Source of the DNA: Periplaneta americana
Taxonomy: Eukaryota > Arthropoda > Insecta > Blattodea > Blattidae
Reading direction: 5' to 3'
NCBI RefSeq assembly: GCF_040183065.1
Contig: NC_091120.1
Coordinates: 169,849,488 to 169,913,487, forward strand
DNA length: 64,000 nt
Of the stretch, positions 44,525 to 54,804 are shown piece by piece (position 1 is the first letter of the stretch; every line of letters starts with the position of its first letter). The position numbers were made by a program, and so were the translations under genes. A model generated the notes under the pieces. The model ran no database searches. It saw nothing but the letters and a program-made list of their open reading frames with translations, and was not told where the DNA came from.

Positions 44525-44775
44525 AGTGGAGAAGATATTCAACAGTCTGTTCTCCCATGGCCTGCAAGAAGACCGGACATGAACGAAATTGAAAATCTGT
44601 AATCTATACTGAAAAAGAAAGTGAACAAAAAGAGGCTTACAACAAAACATGGACTCATTTAAGCACTGCCTGATATCTGGCTAAATGATGCTGATATTCA
44701 AATTTTGGTTTCCAGCATCCCTGACAAAATCAACGTTTTAATAAAGAATAAAGAAATGTTCACAAAATATTAGTA
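44525..44775 (+). pseudogene. Tc1-like transposase, C-terminal fragment
   Basis: The frame reads GEDIQQSVLPWPARRPDMNE, IENL, then a stop where Trp is expected, SILKKKVNKKRL. LPWPAxSPDLNPIENLW is the region holding the third catalytic Asp/Glu of Tc1 transposases; the residue pair D/E here is DMNEIEN. The end reads INVLIKNKEMFTKY. The front half was lost. Confidence 0.78.
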
Positions 44776-44902
44776 ACGTCCAGATTCAATTTTCTGTTCA
44801 TTATTTCTGTGCAAAATACATTTTTGTTCATTATTTCTGCCGATAAATACAGCTTTGTTGCACATATAATTAATTTAGTCTAATAATTTGTCCACGTCTG
44901 TA

Positions 44903-46330
44903 GTCCAATAGTCTCTTGGTAACCTATTGTTGGGCATTCTTAATACATGTTCATACCAGTTGTTGCGGTAAGATTCTATAGTATCCGTAATGGTGGTGAT
45001 ATTCAGTTCTGTTCGGATGTCAGGGTTCCTTTTATGGTCGAAAGAGTATATCCTGCAAGAGATCTTAGCAATCGCATTTCAGCAGCTTCTATTCTTCGAA
45101 GTTGCCCTTTTGTTAATGACCATGTCTCTGATCCATATAATAATGCCGGGACTGCCATAACTTTATAGAATTTCAAAATTGTTTCTGGTCGAACTTCTTT
45201 AATAGAGTTGATTTGATTGTTCTTAACATTTGCTGGAATTTGGCTAGTTTAATATCGACGTCCCTGGAATTTTTATAAGAAAGATTGCAGCCAAGATAGT
45301 TGAATGTTTTGACTTGTTCTGTACAATTATTATTGATTGCAATTTTGGATCTTATATGGTTCTTTCGTTGGAAGACCATGATTCTGGTTTTATTTATAGA
45401 GATTTCCAAATTATAATTTTTTGTATAGTGTGTGTATTCCTCTTTGTAAATTGTCTTCAGAATTTGCTAAGATTATCTGGTCATCTGCGTAAAGTAATAT
45501 GTTAATTGAGAAGTTGTCAATCATAAAATTTGTGAGCAATTAGTCTTCCCAGTTTTTGGTAATGTTATTTATATAAATATTAAATAAGGTGGGTGACATT
45601 GGGCAGCCTTGCTTTACTCCTTGATTTTTTGTTCTAGCTTCCTTGCTTAAAGTGTTATTTACTTTTAATTTGATTTTTGTGTTTTTGTACATATTCTTGA
45701 TTGTGTAAATTAAATGTTGGGGTATTCCCATTTCAACTAAAACATCCCAAAGTTTTATTCTGTCAACTGTATCGAATGCCTTATGGTAATCAATGAATGT
45801 CTTATGGTAATCAATGAATGCCAAGTGCGTTGTTATATTAAATTCTCTGTGTTTCTCAATAATTTTTGCTAGTGTGAAGACGCCGTCTATGCAGGATCGA
45901 TTTTGTCTCAATCCATTTTGTGCTTCTCTAATTAATTGTATTTAATCTGTTAGTAATTATTTTTCATGTAATTTGTATCCTGAATTATAAAGATTGATGC
46001 CTCTGCAATCATTGCAGTCTTTGCGGTTTCCTTTTTTGTGCATTGGTACTACTATTGATTCCGTCCACTCATCTGGTATCTGTCCAGATGTCCAGCATAT
46101 GTTAGGAAAATCTAGAAATTTATTTAAAAAGCTTGTAGGAGCATGCTTGAATAATTCCGTATTAATTCCTTCAGAGCCGGGAGCTTTTCGGCTTTTACAT
46201 TTGTTAATTATTGATTCTAATTCTTCTATACTGGTAAGGTCAGCATTGCTGTCATTAATGGTTTCTCTTGTATCTGCACTGTTTTTATTGGTCCATAACT
46301 TTTGATACTTAATAATTTAACTACTCATTC
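44903..46330 (-). pseudogene. RTE-like LINE reverse transcriptase
   Basis: Minus-strand motifs in order: WTESIVVP-like leader (about 46060, frames shifting), then AFIDYHKAFDTVDR (RT motif A, about 45770-45825), NQGVKQGCPMSPTLFNIYIN (motif B region, 45560-45640), LLYADDQIILANSED with YADD at 45480-45491 (motif C), EISINKTRIMVFQRKNHIRS (about 45409-45350), TFNYLGCNLSYKN, and a C-terminal LYGSETWSL-like block with EHVLRMPNNRLPRDYW near 44905. The reverse transcriptase copies LINE RNA at the target site. Frameshifts and stops break it, and a 21-bp in-frame duplication repeats the motif A leader. Confidence 0.85.
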
Positions 46331-46669
46331 ATAGATACTGGATTTATGTTTAAATGATCTTATTGTTTTATTTAATTCCTTCTGTTGTTGGCTGTGACAT
46401 ATTCTACATTAGACCCATTATATTTAATTTATATAAAATTAAAAAAAATTATAAACTCAAAATTTTGCTGTAATACATTAAATAAAGAAAGTATTTAATT
46501 GTTATTCGAGTTTCCAGGCTATCAGCTTGCATTACTTGTAGTAATTCAATCGAGGTCTTCGTATTAAGTCTTCATTTCTTCCATCCTTTGAAACGATAAG
46601 CCGACACTACACAGTTTTTCCGCGTGTTGCTCTACTTGCCACGCTGATACAGAATCCAGAGTTCACTAG

Positions 46670-46923
46670 CCTAGATCATATATTCCCCAGATAGGTCAGC
46701 CTTATAGTCTTTGACGTTAACAACTTTCGTCAGGTTTACTACGCTGCCATCTTGTTGTTACATAAGGAGTCACGTCATAATTCCCATTTGAATTGCATTA
46801 GCGACTGTACTGCCATCTCGTGTTCGTTTACGGCGGACGGGTGGCGATCTTGGCGGTTGTTCTCTTCAAAGTGCTGCCGATTTTAACATAGCGATGACTT
46901 ATCTGTTACATATATTATCTAGG
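46670..46923 (+). mobile_element. 254-bp MITE family M, copy 1, with 7-bp target duplication
   Basis: Ends are CCTAGATCATATAT and its imperfect mirror ATATATTATCTAGG. TCACTAG flanks it on both sides (46663-46669 and 46924-46930). Copy 2 at 48718-48971 has exactly the same length in the opposite orientation. Interior words: TACGGCGGACGGGTGGCGAT, ACTGCCATCTCGTGTTCG. Confidence 0.85.
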
Positions 46924-46930
46924 TCACTAG

Positions 46931-47475
46931 TCATCAAAAGCTACCGACGGTTTTCATCATTTTGTCATTGTGTTTCCCAAGGTTCCCACCAGCACCTTTT
47001 CTCTTTACATTTCTTGACGAGCTCTTATTATTGTGGTAATGAATAATGTGTTTTGTGCATAATGCTGACTTCTTTTATTTTTCTTTATCCGCTAATCGAA
47101 AGAGCCCTGTTTAGAGGTCAATATTAAAAGATAAAACACAAAATTTGTCGTCCTTGTGAGAACTTTCTGGGGACACTGTCAAAGGCGGCATCTTTGACTT
47201 TTACAATACACTTCTAGATTGTTCGTGATCTTATTGTGTTCTGATAGTCTAGAAATTTTGAACGGATGGAATGAGCTGATAATCTATTTCAGTTCACAGC
47301 ATTGTTCAAAAGCGTTCAGTAAAAGTTTATAAATCGGTGATTTTGAAGTTAGTAAGATCCTGTATTAAAAATGAAAGTTGAAGACGATATATACGCAGGA
47401 AGACCTTTGCGTAACAAGTATGATGAATTTTGGTGTTATTCCCACAAAACTTGAAAATAAAAACTGCGCAAAATG
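46931..47475. other. AT-rich intron sequence
   Basis: Nothing recognised. Confidence 0.4.
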
Positions 47476-47477
47476 TA

Positions 47478-47872
47478 CAGTAATGGCAAAAAAAAAAAAA
47501 CCGGACTGACCCTTGTAGCTGATACAAAAGAATCCTGTGCTGTGCATTGTGTCAAACTGTGGTAATTTCAATATGGATAGTGAAGCCAGATGTACTGTAT
47601 GTACTGCTATTTAATGTAAAAATACGCAGTTATCTTTGCCGAATAGAGGTAGAAATGTAATATTGATGCCAGATGAAAATAAAACTCTCAAAGTTTTTTC
47701 GTCTGTAAGTTTGAGACATTGAAGGAAACAGAAGATGGTAAGAATCGAACAAATGCAATACATTTCATTGTTACAATTAATTATACAAGATGGATGTGCT
47801 TTGTGACTAGCAAAATTTGAATCTGTGACTCTGAAATCAGCTACAAGGGTCGGTCCGGTTTTTTTGCCACTG
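47478..47872. mobile_element. TA-flanked Tc1/mariner-type MITE
   Basis: Left CAGTAATGGCAAAAAAAA... and the complement of right, CAGTGGCAAAAAAACCGGAC, continue into GACCCTTGTAGCTGAT, about 40 bp of inverted repeat. TA at 47476-47477 and 47873-47874. 395 bp without a transposase. Confidence 0.85.
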
Positions 47873-47874
47873 TA

Positions 47875-48710
47875 TATTTTGTGGCTCGATTTATTAAAAA
47901 CGCAGAAACACAGCATCTTCAAAAGAGTAGGCCTATGTAACTTGATAATTTAGTTCTATGTAGGATAAATAATTACGCCTCGCACAAAACTGTGTATTTT
48001 ACCTAAAATGTGTATCATGACGTAATTTACGCGGCCAACACTGATTGTGAGTGGCTTACAGAGTACATGAGTCCGAGGAGGCGTGTACGCTCTCGGTTCG
48101 CGAAGTAAAGGGCATTTTAGTGAAATTTAATTATACCCTGAGTGTACATGGCTGAATTTTCAGATGGCACCATATAGCTGAGTCACGATATATATGAAGA
48201 AAGCATACGTTCATATTTCAGAATAATTAAATAAAACAGTGGTAATGTACTTAAACCTGTTCGAGGGTGCGGTGCTTGCCTTGGGACTTCTCCGTACAAA
48301 GAAAAAAAAACTGATATAAAAGTAAGAGATAATAGTTATGAAAGGATATTCGGAGACTTGTCTACTACAGACAAAAATTCTATTATACATTACATAAAAA
48401 TACCTTTAAAATATGGAAGTGATGGTTGAATCCATAACAAAGGAGATAAAAATTGAGAGCGCTAATGAAGAACGTAGGACTCTGAAAGTAAAACCAGTAA
48501 TAAAAAACAAAAATATGTGATTTAAAACTTCGGCATAGGTTGGATTGTGGCGTTGGGTTTAGGAAATTTTTTATTGCAACTCTGTATTGAAAGACTCCGA
48601 AAGCTACGCCGCTACTAATTCCATAACCGCTACCACCAATTATATAAGGATATACTAAACCTTGATGTGAAATTATATTTATTTTTACTTAGGCCTACAT
48701 ATATTCAAGT
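47875..48710. other. AT-rich intron sequence
   Basis: Nothing recognised. Confidence 0.4.
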
Positions 48711-48717
48711 GTAATAT

Positions 48718-48971
48718 CCTAGATCATATGTGTGACAGATAGGTCATCGCTATGTTAAAATCGTTTGCACTTTGGAGAGAACAACCGCCAGGATCGCCAC
48801 CCTTCCGCCGTAAACGAACACGAGATGGCAGTACAGTCGCTAATGCAATTCAAATGGGAATTATGACGTGACTCCTTATGTAACAAGTAGATGGCAGTGT
48901 AGTAAACCTGACAAAAGTTGTTAACGTCAAAGCCTATAAGACCGACCTATCTGAGTTATATATGATCTAGG
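48718..48971 (-). mobile_element. 254-bp MITE family M, copy 2, with 7-bp target duplication
   Basis: CCTAGATCATATGTGTGACA at the left and TATATGATCTAGG at the right, flanked by GTAATAT (48711-48717 and 48972-48978, perfect). About 90 percent similar by eye to the complement of copy 1. Confidence 0.88.
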
Positions 48972-48978
48972 GTAATAT

Positions 48979-49735
48979 GTATTCATTTTATTTTGAAGGT
49001 AAATCTTGGCGCTGATATAGAAAAAAAAAATGGTAAAATCACATACATACAGAGCGCGGCAAAAGAGGTGGACGGTTTTAGAAGACCGTTTACTGAGCAA
49101 TGACAGTGGAATTTGGCACTATTGTGTCAATATAAATCCAGTGTGATAGAGAAGTTCGAAGACAGTGTTTACATTCTACAGGCGTAGCATAAGAGGGAAA
49201 GTGTATAATTACAGAATGCACTTATTTCAAGGGTCTGAAAAAAGTCTATTCAAAATTATGTTCAAGTTATGTTTTTACGTTACCTTTGCAAAAAGTTTTT
49301 TCTTTTCTCTTGGTTGGTATTGACTTTCCTTTCAGTACTTACCTATATACGTACGACTTTTCGAGGTAGGCTTCCTTGTCGGTTCAGTCATGTGGGAAAA
49401 CTCAGTACCCGGTTCAGTTTACGTGAATCGTGTATATGTGTGACATGATTTTCCGTGTCGGAACTTCCACAGCGAATTCTCGCGCACTTGTGGGTGGGCT
49501 CCCTGCGTTGCGTGATTCTATGCCGCCCACCATACGTCACGCTGCTGCTTCCTGAAGCGCAGAGCAGAGCGTCACCGCTAACAAGCGAGTATTATTGAGA
49601 GGCTCTCAAGAATCTCAGTTCAGACGCCATATAGACAGACCTATTCGGGTTTTCGTTTTAACTACTCTTCCAACCCCTAAGTAACTTACTATACTTCTGT
49701 ACTGTTTATTGTATTGGGATTTGCTGTGTTAAAGC
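48979..49735. other. Intron sequence, partly GC-rich
   Basis: Starts with GCGCGGCAAAAGAGGTGGAC at 49055, which reads like a transposon end, and a GC-rich part at 49480-49600 (CACCATACGTCACGCTGCTG). No matching partner was found. Confidence 0.35.
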
Positions 49736-49739
49736 GAAA

Positions 49740-50194
49740 TAATAAGTAAGTAAATAAATAAATGAGTAAATAAATAAATAAATGAGCAAATAAATAAGTA
49801 AATGAGGAAATAAATAAATGAATAAATAAGTAAATGAGTAAATAAATAAATAATTAAATGAGTAAATAAATAAATGAGTAAATAAATAAATAAACAAGTG
49901 AGTAAATAAATAAATGAATAAATAAATAAGTAAATGAGTAAATAAATAAATAATTAAATGAGTAAACAAATAAATAAACAAGTGAGTAAATAAATAAAAA
50001 AATGAGTAAATAAATAAATAATTAAATGAGTAAATAAATAAATTAATAAATAAGTAAATAAATAAATAATTAAATGAGTAAATAAATAAATAATTAAATG
50101 AGTAAATAAATAAATGAATAAATGAGTAAATAAATAAATAATTAAATGAGTAAATAAATAAATAATTAAATGAGTAAATAAATAAACAAGTGAG

Positions 50195-50229
<35 letters not shown>

Positions 50230-50430
50230 GTAAATAAATAAATGAGTAAATAAATAAATAAATGAATAAATAAGTAAATAAATAAACGAGTAAATGAATA
50301 AATAATTAAATGAGTAAATAAGTAAATAAACAAGTGAGTAAATAAATAAATGAGTAAATAAATAAATAAATGAGTAAATAAATAAATAAATGAGTAAATA
50401 AATAAGTAAGTAAATAAATAAATAAATACC
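49740..50430. repeat. TAAA/TGAG-type minisatellite
   Basis: About 690 bp of (TAAA)n interrupted regularly by TGAG, TTAA and CAAG units, giving a higher-order AAATGAGTAAATAAATAAAT unit of varying length. Reading frames across it yield long LFIYLFTH repeats that are artefacts. Confidence 0.97.
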
Positions 50431-50639
50431 CATTAGGGAAAAATGTCCGCTACCATTTCTATAATACTCCATGCCAGATGTCGGCATTTTGCGTGTTACA
50501 GCACCTAAGCTAAAAACTCTGGTTCAGGTTCATTCCTCACCCTCCAACTCTTACCCATAGCATTTGGTAAACATTAATTGGCGAAGATGTTATCAAAACA
50601 CAATATTAAAATCCCGCGCAAACGTCCTTTTAAAGGGAA

Positions 50640-50800
50640 ATTGGAAGAACAGTCTTTGTTAGCAGAGGACAAGGAACTGTGAAATGTATTTTCTGTTCTA
50701 AAATTCTAATTAGACTTCATCTTACGAACGTAAAGCATCATTATAGTACGTGTCACAAAGAAATTTGCTACATCACAGGTAGCGCAATGTTCTCTGTGAT
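50640..50800 (+). pseudogene. BED-type zinc finger fragment of a hAT-like transposon
   Basis: The frame GTVKCIFCSKILIRLHLTNV, KHHYSTCHKEICYITG shows C-x2-C then H and H/C with spacing like a BED or C2H2 zinc finger of hAT transposases (pattern: KCxFCxxxxxxxxxRxKxHL...C). About 50 codons only; no further transposase follows. Confidence 0.5.
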
Positions 50801-50856
50801 AAGTAAACCTCAGATTTTAAGTTAAATGTCTATTTTTTTCTGTATGGATAAACTGA

Positions 50857-51269
50857 AACTACACTCTATAACAGATACCTTTGGAGCAGATATAAACAAC
50901 GGAACGAAATGCAAGAGAGCGCGGTTCACACGATGCTAAATGTCTGTGTATGAATTAAGTGACCGACTACGTTCATATAACGAAAAGTGAAAATTAAAGT
51001 AGTGTATCTTTGAACATACCTTCTTGCACCAGTCACTAGTTGTACTGCTGTCGTCTGCTCATACACCGCACAGATGCTAGACGCAATAGAACTGTAGTAG
51101 TGGACGCGTCTCTGAATACCGTCTCGTAACCAGGATATGCACGCGCTAGTGTCTACAACGCTCTCAGCTAAGTAAGACTCGCTAACCAATGGGAGCGCAG
51201 CGATAACATGAGATGCGTCGAGACCCTTGTTATGGTCTGCTCCAAAGACATCTGGTATAGAGTGTAGTT
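50857..51269. mobile_element. MITE with AACTACACTCTATA inverted ends
   Basis: AACTACACTCTATAACAGAT then ACCTTTGGAGCAGA mirrors the right end (complement AACTACACTCTATACCAGAT then GTCTTTGGAGCAGA), 34 bp with three or so mismatches. 413 bp, non-coding. Confidence 0.72.
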
Positions 51270-51284
51270 AAATATCGTAACATT

Positions 51285-51420
51285 TTATATAAAATACGAA
51301 CTTTTGGAAGCGGTTTATGTGCCTAAAATGCCTATTTTGGCCATTGGGACCTATTTTTAAGGTTTTAGAGCCTAAAATTGCCTATTTCTATTTGTTACGC
51401 GTGTATTTGTTAATTTTCGT
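51285..51420 (+). repeat. Dispersed repeat K, copy 1
   Basis: CCTAAAATGCCTATTTTGGC, ACCTATTTTTAAGGTTTTAG and CCTAAAATTGCCTATTTCTA occur in inverse orientation at 62885-63020. Confidence 0.75.
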
Positions 51421-51845
51421 GTATCAGTGAATGAGATAGTTTTGAATTTCGTGGGATAGGTTTGGTTCAGATATTCTGTATTGGCTGTAGGAATGAAGAA
51501 ATTTCTGGAAAGTGTCTGGTTTTTCCAAAAAAATAACCATGATTAATATTCTTAAATATTAAATAACTTGCTCCTTCCCTCCCTTTTTTCCTCCCGATAA
51601 ATATAATCGAGTGTAAACAAATTGAAAAATTCAGTTTATACAAACGTTGAAGTCTCGTACATAATAAAGTAATGTATAAATGGTGCATACACCTACAAAC
51701 ATGTATACAGTACATAAAATTCATATATTTTATTGCAGGAACAGAATGTGCCGTATAGCTACAGTGTTTAAAAGATGTAAATTTGAATAAAGTGGAGTCC
51801 TGTAGTAAACAATCTCACGTAAAAACTGCGTTTTGCTAGTAATAT
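51421..51845. other. AT-rich intron sequence
   Basis: Nothing recognised. Confidence 0.4.
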
Positions 51846-51846
51846 T

Positions 51847-52434
51847 GGGTGTTCATTTCAAAGTGTGTTGTGACGTCACTGTTGTGAGTCAGCGATTTGA
51901 AGCGAGTTTCAGCTTTTGTGTCAGAGAAGTTGCCTATTAATCAAGGCGTTCACTCTGAACTTGAGAACGTGTACGGTAAAACTTGAACGTCGTAGCAACA
52001 GATGGCGGTCTGTACTGTCTGTGTACTACCATAACCTCTTTCGAACGGTGTTTTGCGCGGGCAAGTCGTACGCAGGTTAGGCCTATTTGTTATCATCGGT
52101 TGTGTACGGCAACATTCCACAATACAAATCAAATGCTCCGTGTTAATGTTAACAAATACGTAAGTAATCGTCTTAACCCTCTCCCCATGTCCCGACAGTA
52201 AGAAAAAACCCACCTCAGTACATGTTTCCGAACAGTTCACATTCCTGCCACTACCGGCGTTACAATACGTATCGGTAAGTACTCTTCAGAATGAACGCCG
52301 TACTTGCTAGGCAACTTCTCTGGCACATAAATAATACACCTCTGCGGAAGTGTAGGAAGATTGAATTCTCTAGGCTCATCGACTAGCCACATGACGGCAT
52401 ACAGCGAGCCATGACACACTTTGAACTGAACACT
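51847..52434. mobile_element. Non-autonomous element with 100+ bp imperfect inverted ends
   Basis: GGGTGTTCATTTCAAAGTGT is mirrored by ACACACTTTGAACTGAACAC at the right. Further in, GTGTCAGAGAAGTTGCCTA and GGCGTTCACTCTGAA are mirrored near 52275-52340. The right arm has extra sequence. Middle: AGTGGCAGGAATGTGAACTG on the minus strand. No transposase. Confidence 0.68.
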
Positions 52435-52787
52435 CAGTAGAGTCGCTATAGGAATTGCAAGATCACTGAAGCCATATACAGAGAAACAGAAAAGTATAAA
52501 CAATAAAAATTCAATGAAACTATTTAATTTTGCCTCGCTATGATTTGAGCTGGCTGCCACTGCTCGCTCAGTCACTATGGAAGATGACCTCTTCACTTCT
52601 CCACGACTAGTTTTCTTTCTCATGTCAAGCGGGCTGTATCATTTTGCCGATGACTGCTCTATGTGCATCTTGCTTCTTCGCTGGAGCTCGCCGCTGCAAC
52701 CCCGCAACTCATTACTCCTTAACAGCAGAGGATAGATGCAACCCGCATGATATCATTATTGGAAAAATAAATAAAGTTTGAATATAT
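52435..52787. other. Intron sequence next to the element at 51847
   Basis: The minus-strand 128-codon ORF 52237-52623 begins here and runs into the element; it is not supported as a gene. Confidence 0.4.
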
Positions 52788-53625
52788 CGTTGTTGTTCCC
52801 GCAATAACTCCTATGTGCAAAATATAAAATTTTTCAGTAGGAAGAAAAAACAAATTTATTCATCCTATGGCAGCCGTAGGCTGTGAATTCTTACATTTTC
52901 GAAACGAAGAAATATAATTACATATAGGAGATAATCGGGAGGAAATTAAACACAGAATAAATATGGGAAATGCCTGTTATTATTCGGTTGAGAAACTTTT
53001 ATCATCTGCTGTCGAAAAATCTGAAAGTTAGAATTTATAAAACAGTTATATTACCGGTTGTTGTGTATGGTTGTGAAACTTGGACTCTTACTTTGAGAGA
53101 GGAACAGAGATTAAGGGTGTTTGAGAATAAGGTGCTTAGGAAAATATTTGGGGCGAAGAGGGATGAAGTTACAGGAGAATGGAGAAAGTTACACAACGCA
53201 GAACTGCACGCATTGTATTCTTCACCTGACATAATTAGGAACATTAAATTCAGACGTTTGAGATGAGCAGGGCATGTAGCACGTATGGGCGAATCCAGAA
53301 ATGCATCTAGAGTGTTAGTTGGGAGACCGGAGGGAAAAAGACCTTTAGGGAGGCCGAGACGTAGATGGGAAGATAATATTAAAATGGATTTGAGGGAGGT
53401 GGGATATGATGATAGAGACTGGATTAATCTTGCTCAGGATAGGGACCAATGGCGGGCTTATGTGAGGGCGGCAATGAACCTCCGGGTTCCTTAAAACCCA
53501 GTTAGTAAGTATAGGAGATTTTATTATTTGCAGTATCACTATTTAAGTTATTTAATAGAGCAATAATCTGAAAATCGATAAATATGTCGCATAGGAATTA
53601 TTGCAGGAACAACAACGATATGTAA
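52788..53625 (-). repeat. Repeat J fragment interrupted by a LINE
   Basis: GTTCCCGCAATAACTCCTAT through GAATTCTTACATTTTCGAAA and TTACATA (to 52925) equals the complement of 13150-13300, and resumes after 53519 with TATCACTATTTAAGTTATTT. The gap is filled by the LINE at 52933-53509. A stray GAATTATTGCAGGAACAACA at 53597 is an additional inverted piece. Confidence 0.75.
52933..53509 (+). pseudogene. LINE 3' fragment with 10-bp target duplication
   Basis: The copy begins inside REEIKHRINMGNACYYSVEK of the reverse transcriptase thumb, continues VILPVVVYGCETWTLTLREE, KVLRKIFGAKRDEVTGEWRK and, after a TGA in place of Trp at RRLRxAGHVAR (53264), ESRNASRVLVGRPEGKRPLG to AMNLRVP. It is flanked by TATAGGAGAT (52923-52932 and 53510-53519). 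The LINE protein would be a reverse transcriptase C-terminus; the nonsense codon and missing core make it dead. Confidence 0.85.
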
Positions 53626-53784
53626 TCGTAGGCCTAAATGGTCCTGCATAAAGTATTAAATTCAAGATCTTACTAGTGGCTTGAGCAGCGAATGTTGCAT
53701 TTTATTATCTTCATTGGTTGCGGTATCCATTAAAAGTTAAGTTCTTTGTTTTATGATAAGGCTTATATGCGTTTTTAGTTGGTT

Positions 53785-53975
53785 ACTTAAGGACGCTTTA
53801 TCATCTACTGGGCTTTTATTGAGCGTGAATGAAATTGGTGATAGTGAAATGTTATTTGGCGAGAGAATTCGCCATAGATTATCTGAGATTCGCCTTATGG
53901 TTGGGGAAAACTCCAGAAAAAACCCAACCAGATAATCAGCCCAAGGGGGAATCGAACTCGCGTCCAAGCGCAGCG
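53785..53975 (-). repeat. SINE family B fragment
   Basis: Minus strand: GCGAGTTCGATTCCCCCTTG, then GGGTTTTTTCTGGAGTTTTC, CATAAGGCGAATCTCAGATA and a GATGATAAAGCGTCC tail. The tRNA head is largely lost. Confidence 0.7.
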
Positions 53976-54252
53976 GTGACACGATTTTTGAAGCTAATTA
54001 AACAAAGATTGTCGAAGATGATTTCGTACGCATGTTAACTGCAGCAGCATCCATAATCACACAACCACCAACTGAACGTTCCTCGCAATTACAGGGGTCT
54101 CAGGAATTTCCTGCCTTCTTTTTCGAAAACAAAATAAAGGTGAAAGACCACTGTCTGAGATTTGTCACTGAAATAACTTTGTTTTGGAATAGAAGGATCC
54201 TGGGGAAAATGTATCAGCCGATTCTCTTCCACTTCAAAGTTCAATATGCATA

Positions 54253-54368
54253 GATAACTTTCGGCGCTGGACCCCTGGACTCATTTCGCTGGCATTATCA
54301 CCTTCATCTCATTCAGATGCTATAACATAACTATAGCAGTTGAAAAAGTGTCGTAAAATAACGAGTTA
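54253..54368 (+). repeat. SINE family A, 5'-truncated
   Basis: AACTTTCGGCGCTGGACCCC to GTGTCGTAAAATAACGAGTT corresponds to the 3' half of the copy at 7499-7746. Confidence 0.7.
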
Positions 54369-54804
54369 AAAATACACGTATTTTACAAAATATTTGGAAG
54401 AGAGACAAATAAAACTGAACGGTGTATGACAAACGCAGTTCACACTGAGGTGTCGCGTTGGTAGCCTATTCATTTCCTGACAAGGGGAGATCACGAGCGA
54501 AAAACGCGGCACCAAGTTGTCGGGGTTTGAGAGCAGATTCCAACACATCAAGAAATGACTTAATATTGGTGTCGTCCTTACAATAAAAATTAGTAAAAAC
54601 AGAGCAAATCTATTCCCATTACAGACCTCTGAAAGAATTGGAAGTGTTTTGATTTCGAAATTTGAATCCAAATCTCAGGATAAGAGAGACTAAAACGATT
54701 TGAGTTATTATATTCGGAGATGTAAAGATGTTTTAAAATTAGAAATTCTGTTAGATTATCCGGCGGTAATGGAATCTATTGACTGAGGAAAAGCCAAATA
54801 TTAA

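Larger units (their letters stand above)
43781..44900 (+). mobile_element. Tc1-like element inserted in the LINE
   Basis: Inverted ends CTGACGTGGACAAATTATTA and (complement of right) CAGACGTGGACAAATTATTA, followed on both sides by GACTAAA, are flanked by TA at 43779-43780 and 44901-44902. Removing it joins the outer LINE coding region. It contains a second LINE fragment at 43848-44392. Confidence 0.88.
43632..46330 (-). mobile_element. RTE-like LINE (minus strand) split by a Tc1-like element
   Basis: Coding pieces run from about 46330 down to 44903 and resume at 43778 down to about 43660 with TPHGKRDIGRPRKRWKDQ, the C-terminal end of the ORF. Between them is a TA-flanked Tc1-like element. 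The 5' end, including the endonuclease, is missing. Confidence 0.75.

Noticed and set aside
49740..50430. Possible CRISPR array
   Set aside because: Repeat units are 4-20 bases without unique spacers, in an insect nuclear context.
49706..50487. Long minus-strand ORFs with LFIYLFTHL repeats
   Set aside because: They are translations of the TAAA-type minisatellite and have no protein signature.
52237..52623. 128-codon minus-strand ORF with a hydrophobic segment
   Set aside because: Its C-terminal two thirds lie in the right arm of a non-coding inverted-repeat element, so it is likely chance.
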